DNA of 64,000 nt from Nemophila menziesii (taxonomy: Eukaryota; Streptophyta; Magnoliopsida; Boraginales; Hydrophyllaceae), in the NCBI GenBank assembly GCA_029959085.1, contig JARWIR010000013.1, positions 12,835,186 to 12,899,185 of the forward strand. The letters are read 5' to 3'. Within the stretch, counting starts at the first letter, position 1. Each line of letters begins with the position of its first letter. The position numbers were made by a program, and so were the translations under genes. Shown piece by piece: positions 26,022 through 38,373 of this stretch. The notes under the pieces were generated by a model. That model saw only the letters and a program-made list of their open reading frames with translations. It was not told the origin of the DNA and did not search any database.

Positions 26022-26253
26022 GTGCCCGTTTGGAAGTGTTTTTTTGGAGAAGCACTTAAAAGTGCTTTTAGCATTCTAAGAGTTTTTTTGACTTTGAAAA
26101 GCACTTTTTTGAGAAGCACCTATTAGGTGCTTCTTAAAAAAAGCACTGAAAATAATTTTGGATTTCAAAATTATTTTTAATAATTTTTTTAAATTTTAAA
26201 TTTTATTCTAAAAGCGCTTTTTTACTCTAAAATAAGCACTTCCAAACGGGCCC
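26022..26253. mobile_element. 232-bp PIF/Harbinger-like MITE inserted in the minisatellite
   Basis: The ends are GTGCCCGTTTGGAAGTG and, inverted, GGGCCCGTTTGGAAGTGC, flanked by TAA on both sides (26019-26021 and 26254-26256). A 3-bp TAA/TTA duplication and a G-rich start fit Tourist-type MITEs mobilised by PIF/Harbinger transposases. Internal GAAGCAC/GTGCTT words make a longer foldback. It splits a minisatellite unit and is therefore younger than the array. Confidence 0.8.
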
Positions 26254-26716
26254 TAAATCACTAAACTGTTTTTACCAAATCAACTAAACACTACAATCTA
26301 AATAACTAATTTAAACCAACTTATATTTTACTTAACTGGTTTTTGGAAAGGTAAACTATGTTTCAACCCAACTTAAATCAACCAAACACTACAATCTGAA
26401 TAACTAATTAAAACCAACTTATATAAACAACATACACTCATTTTAAAATGTTTTTAAAACAAATTATTCTTTTTAAAAATGATATCAAAACAGATTTCTA
26501 CTTATTAAAACAAAAATAACTTATATTTTAAATACCAATAATATAACTTCAAAATAACATTTTTTATCTAAATAAACATAAAAATCTTACTTCAGTTTGT
26601 AGAAGTTATTTTGAAATGATATATAACTTCAAACTATAACTCAAACTTCAACACCCACCATTAACCCCCTTACCGGAAAAGCATTTGCCCCAAACATAGA
26701 CCTTACACGTAACGAA

Positions 26717-28270
26717 ATGGCCATATACATATGTGTTGATGCTCAATCCTTTAGTCACGCCTCGAGTCCCCATCTTTCCAGATTCATTAGAAACTCACAA
26801 AATCCCTGTTATGAGCCAATCCCTAGATTTATCTTAATGATAGTTTTGAAAAAACTCTGTAAAGACCTTAGAATACGTCTAGTGGATGAGTTAAAAAACT
26901 TAAGCAGCAGATGTTGTTTAGCATCCGAAATGTGGGAAGCTAAGAATGGTTTGAAAATATTAGGGGTAACATGTCACTGAAGCGTATTATTTGTTTTTTG
27001 TGTTGTGAGTGAACGTCCTACTAGTAATAATATCAATGATCTAATAACTTTTACTGCTTTGGCGTATAATATTACTAGTCGTGTGCTTACATGTACATTT
27101 GACAATGCTTCAGATATGGTTGTCGCTATCCCCGACCTTATTAAACATTTTACCGATAAGACAAAGTATTACCATGAACTTTTTCATGTGCGGTGTAATT
27201 GTCGCATTATTAATTTGATAGTTAGTGACAGTATTTCGGGCGTGGGTGTGGCTTATGACTATGAGTCAGGTGAGAAAACGGTTGGACCAGATATAGTTAA
27301 AAAGATTAAGAAAGCATCCAAATATATTAGAAACACTCCAACATTAATCTGGGAATTTAAAAAGAAATGTGAGTCTACGGGTGTTAAGTATAAGCGACTA
27401 AGATTGGTTTGTCTCGGTTAAGTTACAACGTGCAATGGAGTTTAAGGATATTGGAACGAGCATATATAACGAGAACTTTGGTGATAACTTTATTGATGCT
27501 GGGGATTGGGATGTGTTAGCGAATTAGACAGTTTCCTCCATCATTTTAGCTATACCACAGATGTTTTATCGGAAACATATACTCCTACAAGTCACTTGGT
27601 GTTTGAAAAGGTTCACGACATGGCTTTCCACATGCAAGAGTATAAGTTAACTAGGGGACTTGAAACTATACATGGTTCGATAATGGAGAAATTCTTGAAA
27701 TACTATGACCCTTTCCCAATTGTTTTTGTTAAATGTTGCATCCTAGATCCGCGCTACAAGGTAAAGTATACAAGAAAATTTATCTCAGCAATCAATGGTT
27801 GTTTGGGTTACACCGACACTGTCACCGATGCCTACATGGAAAAAGTTAAGGAAATAATGTATGAATTGTATAAGAATTACGTGGATAAATTGTGTATCGA
27901 CGGTAGACCCCCTCACACCCCACAATCAGTACAGGAAGGTGTTGTAAGATTTAGAGCTGGAAGAATGATAGACGCAGACAATGCAACTTCTACCAGCTAC
28001 AACGAAGACAACTTGAATGACCTAAACTTCTATTTTAAATCTGCCCAGGTCCCGCATGTTGAAGACTACGATATCATTGGTTATTGGAGAAAATATGCTA
28101 GCAGGCCTATTTTGTCTCTCATGGCACTTGACTAGCTAACTATTCCAGCGTCATTAGTTCCATCCGAATCCGCTTTCAGCGAGGTTAAGAAACAACTATC
28201 CGATCAGCGGATGAGTGTGATTAGGTCGATATTAGAATGGGTGGTACACCCCAATGAAGATGAGTGGTGA
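26717..28270 (+). pseudogene. hAT-family transposase pseudogene (Ac/RICESLEEPER-like)
   Basis: Reading across three frames, a hAT transposase can be followed in order. The first block (26717-26980) ends in SEMWEAKNGLKILGVTCH, matching the region after the first catalytic Asp; here the usual TTDMW-type motif reads ASEMW. The second block (27005-27421) carries TFDNASD and LFHVRCNCRIINLIV, the second conserved block. The third block (27506-28135) carries the long helical region. The C-terminal dimerisation domain continues past an in-frame TAG at 28133 with IPASLVPSESAFSE and closes near 28268. Breaks: stop after CH at 26978, frameshifts near 27420 and 27500, and TAG at 28133. The BED zinc-finger N-terminus was not found upstream. 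The product would be non-functional. Confidence 0.88.
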
Positions 28271-28445
28271 GCACTTTCTTGTACATTTATCTCTTTTAAG
28301 TTATTTTTCAAAAAACTTACTAACAGTTTTATCAAGGGGTTTAAAGAACTACATGGTGGATTGATCCTTTTCTGGGTATGAATTTTTATGCTACATATAG
28401 AAAAGGTACGTAGGCAGCCTAAATTCCATGGGCACAGTCACCAAC

Positions 28446-28457
28446 CCCCCCCCCCCC
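28446..28457. repeat. Poly-C run
   Basis: About 12 consecutive C, just beyond the transposase remnant. Confidence 0.9.
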
Positions 28458-28955
28458 TCTCCCATAGTTTAATCATGTTTCCTAATGCAGTCTTATAATT
28501 TATATGTTGTTCTTTTGGTGAAATGAGATTGTAATAATTTATTCCTTCGCTAAATTATATTTGTAATAAGTTATTTTATTATACTTTGTAACTTATTTTA
28601 TCAGTTGTGCAAGCATTTGGATTTATAAGATTCATTATATTTTATCAAATTTGTAGTCTCGGTACAAATATTGAAGAAAAATATGATTTTAGATTTTCTC
28701 TATTGAAACAAATCATAACCCAATACAAAAAACACTTAACATAAAAATTTAATACAAACAAAAAATAAACTTAAAAAACAAACCTAGCAGAACCGGTTAT
28801 ACAGGAACCGGTCATACCGATTCTTCTTACCGGTTCGTGCTTCTCATATAACCTCTATAGAACCGGACCGGACCGGACCGGTGGACCGGAACGGTCCGGT
28901 AAAACCTAGTAACGCTAAGAACCGGACCGAAACGTTAGCCAAGCTGAATCACGCT

Positions 28956-29586
28956 ACAATACTTCATTCTTATGTTAATTATTTTTCTTTCTTATATATA
29001 AAAAGTTTGTAAGTATGTAAAATGATTTGTGAAGTAGCAAATACCAAAAATAGGAAGTTGACAAAAAAAATCAAAAATAGGCCATTACTTATTAGTTGAA
29101 ACCATTTTAAACTAATCTTAACTACATGGCCTTGATTTTTCCTTTTAAAAAGTTAAATAACTATACTTTTAAATTATTTTACTAATTTTATTAGATATTT
29201 AATAAATTTTAAAATTAAATTAAATATTTTAAAATAAGTTTTTTATTTATAATAAAAAATATATTTTATTTGAATTGTTTAAATTACTTTTAAAATTTAT
29301 AAAATATCTAATACAATTAGTGAAATGTTAAAAATAGCATTTTTGAAGACATGTGGGTTAAAAAGGCTATTTTTTTAAAATTGTGACTAAAATAGTTTTG
29401 ACCTTGTTTATGGTATTTGCTATTTGGAAATTTTTTACAGATATAATCTCTTGGAAGCGAGGACACTGTAGTATATGGTTAGAGCGACGAAAATATATGT
29501 CAGTTTTTGCTTATGTGGTGTTAATAATTCATGTGTAGTTGTATTTTGATAAATTAATTCATCGTGCCAAACAAGTTAGCCCCTGC
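28956..29586. other. A+T-rich stretch without gene
   Basis: Nothing recognisable. Between 29130 and 29330 the sequence is almost only A and T, with inverted TTTAAAAT-type words. Confidence 0.5.
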
Positions 29587-29603
29587 AAACATAAACTATT
29601 TTA

Positions 29604-30391
29604 CGGATACCGGAAACAGAGCCAGACACGCTGAGGGAATGGTTAACTAATATCTATGATGGAATGACACGACACAATAGGACACCGAATTGTGGGGGCA
29701 TACGTTATGTTAACATTATGGAATATTTGGATACACTAAATGAAATGAATTCACGATAACTTTGCACTGGATATAGATACGGTTCTATTATCGACTAATG
29801 CTGGTATGAAAGATCTCTTTACACAGGATTGGGATGACTTACCTACTCAACCAGTACGTCGCCAGACCGACAACACCAACAATCCTTGGGCACCAGCTGA
29901 ACTAGCAGGAAACACAATTTATCTTTACATGTGATACATTTTTCAAACATAAATCAGAACAGAGCAATATTGGGATCGTAAAGAGAGAAACCCGAACAGA
30001 CAACCGAGCGGTTTTTTTCTAAACCAATTTAGACATATACTGCGGCTGAATGGGAAGCTATTTCTATACTCGAAGCGACTAAAATGACAATGCATGGAAG
30101 AGGGAAGAAAATAGTTATTTGCTCCGATAACCTTGATTTGACTCAAGGAATCAATTCGCTGCCATCTGCGTGGTGGAAATTCAAATCGTATTTCAAGCGG
30201 ATCCTAAAGTTTGCTGAGGAACATGGTCGAATGTCCTTCAAGCATATACCGCAAAGACTTAACAGAATGGCGGACTAAACTGCACGAAATGCTAGACAGC
30301 AGAGTATGATGAATGAACGATACTTTCCTGTTTACCAGGCTAGGGATTGGCTAAACCCTGCAAGGTTTGTCTCTTTAAGTTTGTCCAAAAA
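29604..30391 (+). mobile_element. 5'-truncated LINE fragment with RNase H domain
   Basis: Near 29925-30025 a frame reads FTCDTFFKHKSEQSNIGIVK, the first RNase H strand with its catalytic Asp. After a stop, the frame continues YTAAEWEAISILEATKMTMH (second acidic residue) and ICSDNLDLTQGI (third, in the Asp position) to HIPQRLNRMAD. This is the C-terminal RNase H of plant L1-type LINEs. Stops and frameshifts disable it. An imperfect 17-bp duplication AAACATAAA(C/T)TATTTTA flanks it (29587-29603 and 30392-30408), and a short A run precedes the right copy, as expected for target-primed reverse transcription. Confidence 0.8.
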
Positions 30392-31409
30392 AAACATAAA
30401 TTATTTTATTATTTTCGACAAAAAAGAAAAACAGAAATTATTTGACCCCCTTAACACAAATATGTTTCTCAATTTATACTTTCTATCTTCTCCAAAAAAC
30501 TAAAAAGTATATGAATTTGTCATTCTTTGGAACACATCCTTATAATAGGGTAAGACCATTGACTATTTCCTCAAAATAATACAGAGTTATTATAGGGATT
30601 TGACTAAGAAAAAAGATAGTAGTAAATATACCATTCAAAATTCATACCACTAATACGATTCACCCTATTCTACCAGTGAGAATATTTTTGTTAATATAAA
30701 AAATATAAATAAAAATAAGAAATACAATTTAATCTATGTTCAATCTATTACAAAATCCTCCTAACAATTTCAATAGCTTATGAAAAAATAATTGGTTTCT
30801 CAGAAGAGGTTTTGTTAGTAAGTTTGACATCTCATTCTTAAATTCAGGAATATGCACTACTGTGGGACGTACCACTAGCGACCATTGAGATGGTCGTTAA
30901 TAGTCGCTAAACTTTATTTTCACCTTTAACTGTCATTATTGGTCGCTAATGTTTCGTCTTTAGAGGTACCCTTTGCTGAGAAACCACTAGCATAGTCGCT
31001 AAAGATGTCACCTTTACCGACCACACTAGTTCTCGTAATATTTAAAAACTTTTAGCTACCATTACATGGTCGTTAGATGTTATAGACCTTTCGTTACCAC
31101 TTAGTGGTCGCTATTACTTATATACCTTACATGACCACACAGTAGTCACAAGTAAATTTATAACTCTCGTGAACAAGTTGCTTGTACTTCTATACCTTTT
31201 GTGGCCACTTGGTGGTCGTTGTAGGTGTATTAAAAAAATTATTTATTCATTTACAGTTCTTCATTCTCACACCTGCTACACTCAAATTACACGAAAAGTA
31301 TACTAGATCTAAAGTAATCAACAAAAACCACCAGAAGTCAATAATCAACACATATAAGTTTTTTTAAAATACAAAATAAAAGCAATCAAGTTATACTACC
31401 AATTTGTCT

Positions 31410-31600
31410 TGAATTTGCCCCTCTCAAGGGCAACAAACTCACCATAACTATCTAAATGCATCGTCTAGTGACATCAACCTCATCTATGTAGTTGTCCCAA
31501 GTAATGTCTGACACTTTCTTATCATCTGTAATAATTAGATCATGCTCTAATATCTCTTGGTCGGCTTCGGTGTATTATTGATGTCTCCCTATTTGTTCTA
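31410..31600 (-). pseudogene. C-terminal remnant of CACTA TNP2-like transposase
   Basis: The minus strand reads YTEADQEILEHDLIITDDKK and then VSDITWDNYIDEVDV before a stop. An acidic tail of this kind closes TNP2-type proteins. It is separated from the rest by the inserted segment 31620-33425. Identity rests mainly on position and orientation. Confidence 0.45.
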
Positions 31601-31619
31601 ATTCTTAGCCCATTGGAGA

Positions 31620-33425
31620 CATCCTATTAGGTGAATAAATGACTTGTTTGATAGACTTTTAGGCTTATTTGATCATATTATACTTTCTCCCCTTGGAAAT
31701 TAACTATTTGCAGAATCTGAGCTTTTGTGCGTAAATTTGATTGTTTTTAATGCAAAGTTAATTGGTTCTTGAATCTCATGAAAGACCAATCCAAGGAGAA
31801 GAAGTGAGAATAAAGTCTTAGTGTATTTTAGAGTGTTAGGAAATGATTTTGAGTCGAGTTTCTATTTATAGAGCGTACTTTCCTATTTCGATTTCTTGAT
31901 TTATTGATTTTGTCTTTTTTAAGCATATGCGGTTTAATTATTTATTTAATGTGAAGCTTTAAAAGATAAATGGTAATTACTTAGAGACCAAGTCAAGATA
32001 AAGATGAAAGGAAAGAAGATTTACATGGAAATAAGAAGATTTAGGAAAGATTTATTCAAAGGAGGAAAAGATAAAGCTGTCTTTTGAAATCTGAAAATCC
32101 AGCCACGTTTTAGAGATTAAATCATAATAAAAGATTGGCATGGATTCTGGACGAATGGTCTGCACCAATAGAAAGAGCTTTCCAAGACAAGCAGTTTCAT
32201 ATATTGGAACTTCTCAAACGGATAAGTATTGAAAAAGATATGACCAAATTAAATCAGCAGAATCTTATCTTTTAGAGCTACGAATCTGAGAGTCCTTGAC
32301 TTGTCTTCCACTCCAAGCAATTTCGACCTAGGGTCTTCCAACACCTATAAATACACCCCTTAGACCTCATAATTCAGTACCTCTCACAATTTATTCAATA
32401 TCCTTAGAGAGAGAGTCAAAGACCTCTCATAATTCATTCAATATATACATCCTTAGAGAGAGCGTCAAGAGGCGGAAGCAAGAGCAGAAGCTGGAGACTG
32501 TCTATATCTCCAACAACCGTTCAAGCCAATTCCTCTATCTAGGTTCTTATTTTATTTTTGTTATTAGGACATGTATAATATTAATTTCTTTACTGTTTTT
32601 ACTTTCAATATGAGCTAAACCTTAATTACTTGAGAATCGCAATAAAGGGATGAACCCTAATTAATTTAATTTATGTTTTGAATTTGGATTGTTATGATTT
32701 AAATTGAATTAGGTCTTAGATATTGGATATTATTTTGTTTTAATCACTATTTCTTTTCCGTACAACTAGAAATAGATTTTAGTATTTGGGCTATTCACTT
32801 TAGAGGCGAAGTGATCATCCGACAGGGGGGTTTGAATACAGATCTAGGTAATACCCGTGTAATGTCCGTTATTGACCGACATGCTTAACTAGTTACATAG
32901 CCAAAGAGGTAAAATCATATCATCCGAAGAGGCATATTCGACCATACAGGTGTTTATGATACTTTAGGATAGCTTCTAGGTCCACCCGACAGGGGGCTAG
33001 GAGATATTAGAGTCCCGACTAATATTATAATTCCAATTCTACCCTTAAACATAGCATAGATTATATTGATTAAGTGGATTCCTTGCGAGACTCAAGTATA
33101 GCTCATATCTGCATCTAGTCCTTTAGTATTTATTTTCAGTTATTTATTTTCATGCATTCTTAGGATTAATATAAAAACCAAATAAATATTTCTCATCTTT
33201 TATTTTCTGTATTTGCAATTACTACTACTTATCTGTTGAACACTTGGGTTATACCAGTCCAATCCCTGAGAACGAATCCGACTTGTCGGAGTATTACTTG
33301 GACAACCGTACACTTGCGGTTAAGTGGTTCCTCTATTTTGCACTTAATTTTATAACACACAAGGACCCACCAATTATCTATTATTCATGCTTAATCCATT
33401 TATTTGTGCGGTGTCATTCACAATA
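31620..33425 (+). mobile_element. LTR-retrotransposon-like segment inserted in the CACTA element
   Basis: This segment separates the two parts of the TNP2 remnant. It has promoter-like features in plus orientation: TATAAATA at 32346-32353 and a transcribed-looking leader with a local duplication of CCTTAGAGAGAG (32401 and 32451). Further on, CTTGGACAACCGTACACTTG near 33297 resembles sequences next to LTRs in plant Ty3-type elements. No gag, polymerase, PBS or clean TG...CA borders could be fixed, so it may be a solo LTR or LTR plus leader. Borders are approximate. Confidence 0.45.
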
Positions 33426-33439
33426 GGTATCAGTTCAAA

Positions 33440-35230
33440 CTTCAGAGGTATCAACCTTCGACATGACACCTTAAACATCTACACTCTAATCGTGATGATC
33501 ACTCACTTCCCAAATAATTTCCCATGCACCGCATCGCGATCCCTTAATGTGCAATATATCATCAATGCAGAACAACTTCTTTGCTTGATTTGGTTAAAAT
33601 ATTCGGTTCATATTTTTACCAACATGAACTAGTGCCGATTCTGGTCACACCGTGTTCGTTTCGTATTCTTCTTTTTGCGGTGTTATACCATTTGGACTCG
33701 AACACCGCTACCAAACATTCTTTTGAGAAACTCAGCTTGAATACACTAACCAATTCACCATGTCAATGACCACATTCGTAAAACAACAAATCCCGTAATC
33801 CGTATCGACATATTCTCACCTTTCTTACACGAGACCCACTTTACCCCATTTATGACTCACAGATTATATTTCTACAATGTAAGATTGAGACCGTTAGCCA
33901 CATTCTAGAATTCTTCGATTACGACTGTATCGCATGCTTCCTTCATGTAACACCTAAATAATGGAAAAATTAGTGAGTTACACTATCTTGATTAATTGTT
34001 TTATTTTGAAATATATTTTACCTTATCCAACAACCAACAATAAAATCTTCTTAGATGAGTTTTTTCCAAATCTGCAACCATCGTCGACTTCTGTTCCTTG
34101 TAGCAAAAAATGATTTCATTACAAAATTAATAAGAATAAGAAAGTAACAATGAGTATGAATAATAATGAATGTACTATATATAAACTTGAATTTCATCAT
34201 AAGATCTTAGAATGCACCAAACAAGTTTGTCATGTTTAATTTGGGGAAGTTACACAAAGCTCTATTTTCCGATCGAGTGAGATTGATTTTTGAAAATCGA
34301 TATCTCTCTTGAGTCTGGTTGAAAATCTATTTTCCAGGATCATTATACTTGGTTATTTCCTCTTTGAGATAACATGATAGGAAAGTCAAAGTCTCCTCCA
34401 TAACATAACCCATGGCTATCGAACCTTCTAGCCTTACCACATATCGTATATACTCCTTTAACTTTTTCAAACAACACTCGAACGGTTGCATCCAATGCAT
34501 CTGGACTAGTCTACCAAGTAGTTATTTGACATACAAGTGCACGACTAGATGAATTGTGATATTCAAGAAACTTGTGGAAATATCATGTCAAGCCGGCACC
34601 TCGGAATAATAACATCCTTTTTCTCTTTTTCTAATAATCGGATACTCAAATTCTGTTTACAAACCATACCGAAAATATTACACAAACTCATGATGGCATA
34701 TCTATCTGCTTTTTTCTCAAGCAATCCAGGCAAACCAGCAACAAATAAGAAATGCATCATAATGTTATAATTATGGGATTTCATTCTGATGATCTTCTTG
34801 GAATCGATCACGATATTATTTCTCAAACTCGATGAAAAACTATCGGAAAACTTTTGGGCCTTCAACCATACATGAAAAGTCTATTGTTTTTTCGAACTCA
34901 TCGCGTAATTTTCTTTTGGTTGCATCACCCTACCCATCAATTTGTAGACAACCAAAATTCCTCTCAAATCCCAGATCGTTCAAATCTTGTCTCACCTTCA
35001 CATTGTCTTTATTAACTTCGTTGTCAAGACCTACAACTGTAGCAACTAAGCTACCACATACATCTTCGTAATGCATAACATCGAAGTTGTGTTTTAACAA
35101 GTTTTTCGACCAATAAGGTAACTCATAGAATATGCTCTTCTTCTTCTAGTTAAACTGTAGAACTCTTCATACTATTAACAAAAGCTAAAGTAGTCTTGTT
35201 TTTATCTTTAATCCACTCTTTATGGTTAGG
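33440..35230 (-). pseudogene. CACTA TNP2-like transposase pseudogene (DUF4218/DUF4216 part)
   Basis: The remnant can be followed down the minus strand. It starts with FYELPYWSKNLLKHNFDVMH near 35130, the end of the transposase core. RMKSHNYNIMMHF (near 34770) and CRLDMIFP (near 34580) follow. Next come MHWMQPFECCLKKLKEYIR and GSIAMGYVMEE (near 34380-34505), which is the DUF4218 block. SKWYNTAKRRIRNEHGV near 33680 is the DUF4216 block. Several stops and frame changes break it, including the stop after 'QID' near 34945. The N-terminal half is missing between about 35230 and 35820, so only a deleted copy remains. CACTA transposases act in the nucleus on the element's ends. Confidence 0.85.
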
Positions 35231-36213
35231 CATGTCTATTTGGACTTCATTGTATCGTAAATAAAATCATATCTATATCAATTTAGTGAATAAATTATGT
35301 AATTATATATTTCCGTTCAATCTAATATATACATGAATTAAACAAAAAAATTGACACTCAATCTAATATAATCATTGATTAACCTAACTCACATTAACTT
35401 TTTTCGACTTCACATTTCATAGCACTAAATATTTTACCGTAATTCACACAAGTTTCTTAGATTATAGCAAATAATCATAATTTATACAACTACATCACTT
35501 AACATATTAAACAATACAATATAACGAATGAATAATGAAAAATTCAAGTTCTTATGAATGAAAAAATTCAAGTTTTTATGAATGAAAAAGATGAAAGAAA
35601 TACCTCAATGAAAATGGTGGATTTGATGGTGGAAATGGCTCCCAATGACTTGGGATATACTTTGTGGTGTTCGGAGGCGGAATAGGAGGCGGTGGAGGCA
35701 ATTAGTGGTTCCATTGAGAGAATTTACGGGAGGGATTTTTTTGGGAAGGTTTTCGCGAAAATGGGGTGAAGTGGATTGCACAAGTTTTTGTTCAATCAGC
35801 TATATATTTATCACGCAATCCTGTAGCAACTGACATGAGTGGTCGCTAAAGGTTGTTAAATTCCTCGCTACAAGATCCTTTACTAACCACCTAAATTGTC
35901 GCTAAAAGATCTATAGCTTTTAGCAACCACAAAGTTAGTTAGTAGTCATAATTTTTTTTTCAGTTGCACCTTTACCGACGACATTGGTGGTCGCTGATGA
36001 TTTTTAGTTACAACGTGGCTGTATTGAATTTTCTTTTTTTTTAAAAAAAAAAACATGCATTAGCTACCAATACAGTAGTCGCTAATGGGTGACACGTTTC
36101 TAGTGACCACTCTCGCGCTCGCCAAAATTTTAAGATTTTTTTATATCTTTTACGACCATTAACATCTGCCAAAAGTCTTATGGCTAGCGAACGCCCTGAC
36201 GGTCGTGGTAGTG

Positions 36214-38280
36214 TGGACTCTAAAAGCAGAGTAGTGATGCCTAATAAAGATGTTAGAATTAAATTGTATAATTTCTCGTATTCTAAGCATACGAGACCGT
36301 GTATCTTCAAATTGGTGTTAGACATAGTTTTAAGATGTTAGACAATTGCAAACAAATTAGTATTAAGAGTTAATACACTATTCACCCCTATAATGTAACG
36401 TGATCTACAAATTATCCCATACTTTCTAAAATGTATTTTTTACTCCATTTACAAAAAATTTGTGTCAGTTTACCCCTTGTGGACAGATTCCTTCAATTTT
36501 TATTGTTATGTTATTATTAAAATATTTTTTTATTATTTTTAATTATTATTTTATCCCATAATTTTGATAAATCAAAATAAATCTTTCAAATATTTTATTT
36601 TTTAGAAAAAACCTCAAAAAAATTAAAAGAACTTCTTCTTCTTCTATCGCCTAGTGCTCTATCCTTTCATAGCAATTTCACACTACACTTTAGATCTTTC
36701 ACAAAACATCATATCCACAATTCCAGAGGGTTTATTAGGTTCCAAAGAGGGATTGATATTAAAGTCCCTTGGTTTTTTTTTTTTTCTGGGCTAAGTGGGA
36801 TTACAAGACTCAACCTATTTTATTTTATTCTTTTAATAACAACTATGCTACCCTGACATATTCTAGCAGCCACTTTGCTTTAGTCTCTATTATGTATTAT
36901 TGATTATATACTTTTGGTATCATGAAACATGATTAAATTGGGAGTAAATGGGGAGCAATAGACTATTTGGAAAACTTTATTTTCATAATTTTTTTGGTCA
37001 TTCTTACTTTATATCTTCTTTTGCTGTCGTAGATAAGATTAAATCTTTTATTTTGGTCAAGGTTATACCACGTTTTATTCTAAGTTGGTGATTTTAGTAA
37101 ATTAGACCATTAGCAAGTAACTTAAATTCGATTCTTGAGATTTGAGAAAATTCGTTAATATTGATCTAAAAGACATATTTTGATTTATGTGTTAAAATTT
37201 CACTTACATCTTTTTTAAAATAATTGGGTGAAGAGAATAAAAATGACTTTATGTTAAAAATTGTTAGAATGATCAGTTATATGTTATCGGTATTTTTATA
37301 GAGAATAATTACATTCTTGTTTTATTTTTTGAAAAAAATTGTGTAGTTATTACATCTTTCTTCAATTTTTTTTATCGAAAACCAATAAGCTAGTACAAGT
37401 GGAACGATCAATCTGATAAAGAGTTGATTTGTGGGATACAATATCTGTGAGATCTTTACAATGAAGCAGAGATTATCGGAGGATTTTTTATGAGTATGAT
37501 TAATAAGAGTTAAAGGATAATGATGACTTTCTTATTAATGAGAGTCTCCTTTTTCTATTCTATGCGGGACATATTTATAGACGACTACTGGTCTCCAAGT
37601 AACCATATAGTATCTTAAGCGGACTTTTATGCTACCCAAACCCTAGGTATTCTTTAAGCTCTATCAAGTACGTATGTTACATTTCTAGTGTTATATATAT
37701 GATTTTATCTCGGATTATTTGATAGCTTTATATTTTCTTTATAAATATGACAATGAAAAAAAATTCTTACTAAATTAGTTGAAAGGACTAGAATATCCTG
37801 GCACTTACTAGTGAGATCTTTGCATACCAATAAGGTCTGAAAGGTCATGATGAATCCACATGTTTAGGGCTAAGACGTCGAGAGATCACAACTCAGACAA
37901 CTAATTTGTTGTCATAATTAAACTACAAATACCTTATCGAGTACAACCCCTTGTCCTACAAAAATCTTAACAAAGTTAGATGAAGTGTGGCTATCACACG
38001 TGAAACATCATGAGCATGACGACATCGACCACTAAAACATGGTTCAGGTTACCGGGTTTTTATTAGACCCCGCCTTGGACATAGCCCTACCAATAGGAAA
38101 GTTAATACAATGAGTCGCCAAACCCGTGTCAATTAGGCCTCATGGAGGAACTGTATCCTCGAGTACCAAACTCAATCGGATGTGACAAGGCCCATGAGCT
38201 AAGCCTTTCCAAGTGGCCAATGCGCTTTAAGCGTTTATAAATAATTTATCACATTGTTGAAAGAGATACATATTTTTATC
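36214..38280. other. Gene-free A+T-rich stretch
   Basis: No coding region is supported. A poly-T run lies at about 36772-36785. A weak tRNA-like head (ATTCGATTCTTGAG near 37127) could be an old SINE. Confidence 0.4.
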
Positions 38281-38282
38281 AC

Positions 38283-38285
<3 letters not shown>

Positions 38286-38363
<78 letters not shown>

Positions 38364-38373
38364 ACACACACAC
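38286..38373. repeat. (CT)n followed by (CA)n microsatellite
   Basis: About 37 CT units (38286-38359) then about six CA units. The following ACTTGAGCGTCGGAGTG (38398) is a phrase often found near the ends of plant Ty3-type LTRs, so the flank may be an LTR relic. Confidence 0.93.

Larger units (their letters stand above)
30855..36213 (-). mobile_element. CACTA (En/Spm-type) transposon, decayed and interrupted
   Basis: The left terminus is CACTACTGTGGGACG and the right terminus, read on the minus strand, is CACTACCACGACCGTC. Both subterminal regions (about 30870-31215 and 35835-36205) carry many copies of TGGTCGCTA and its complement, the hallmark of CACTA ends. A TNP2-like transposase remnant lies inside on the minus strand. 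The 3-bp target duplication expected for CACTA is not evident (ATG at left, TGG at right), so flanks or ends have changed. An LTR-retrotransposon-like segment (about 31620-33425) is inserted within it. Confidence 0.85.

Noticed and set aside
34549..35071. Plus-strand frames in the CACTA element
   Set aside because: The recognisable TNP2 blocks are on the minus strand here; plus frames are antisense shadows.
38281..38373. CT/CA run as a GAGA-type regulatory element
   Set aside because: It is a long pure microsatellite with no adjacent gene.
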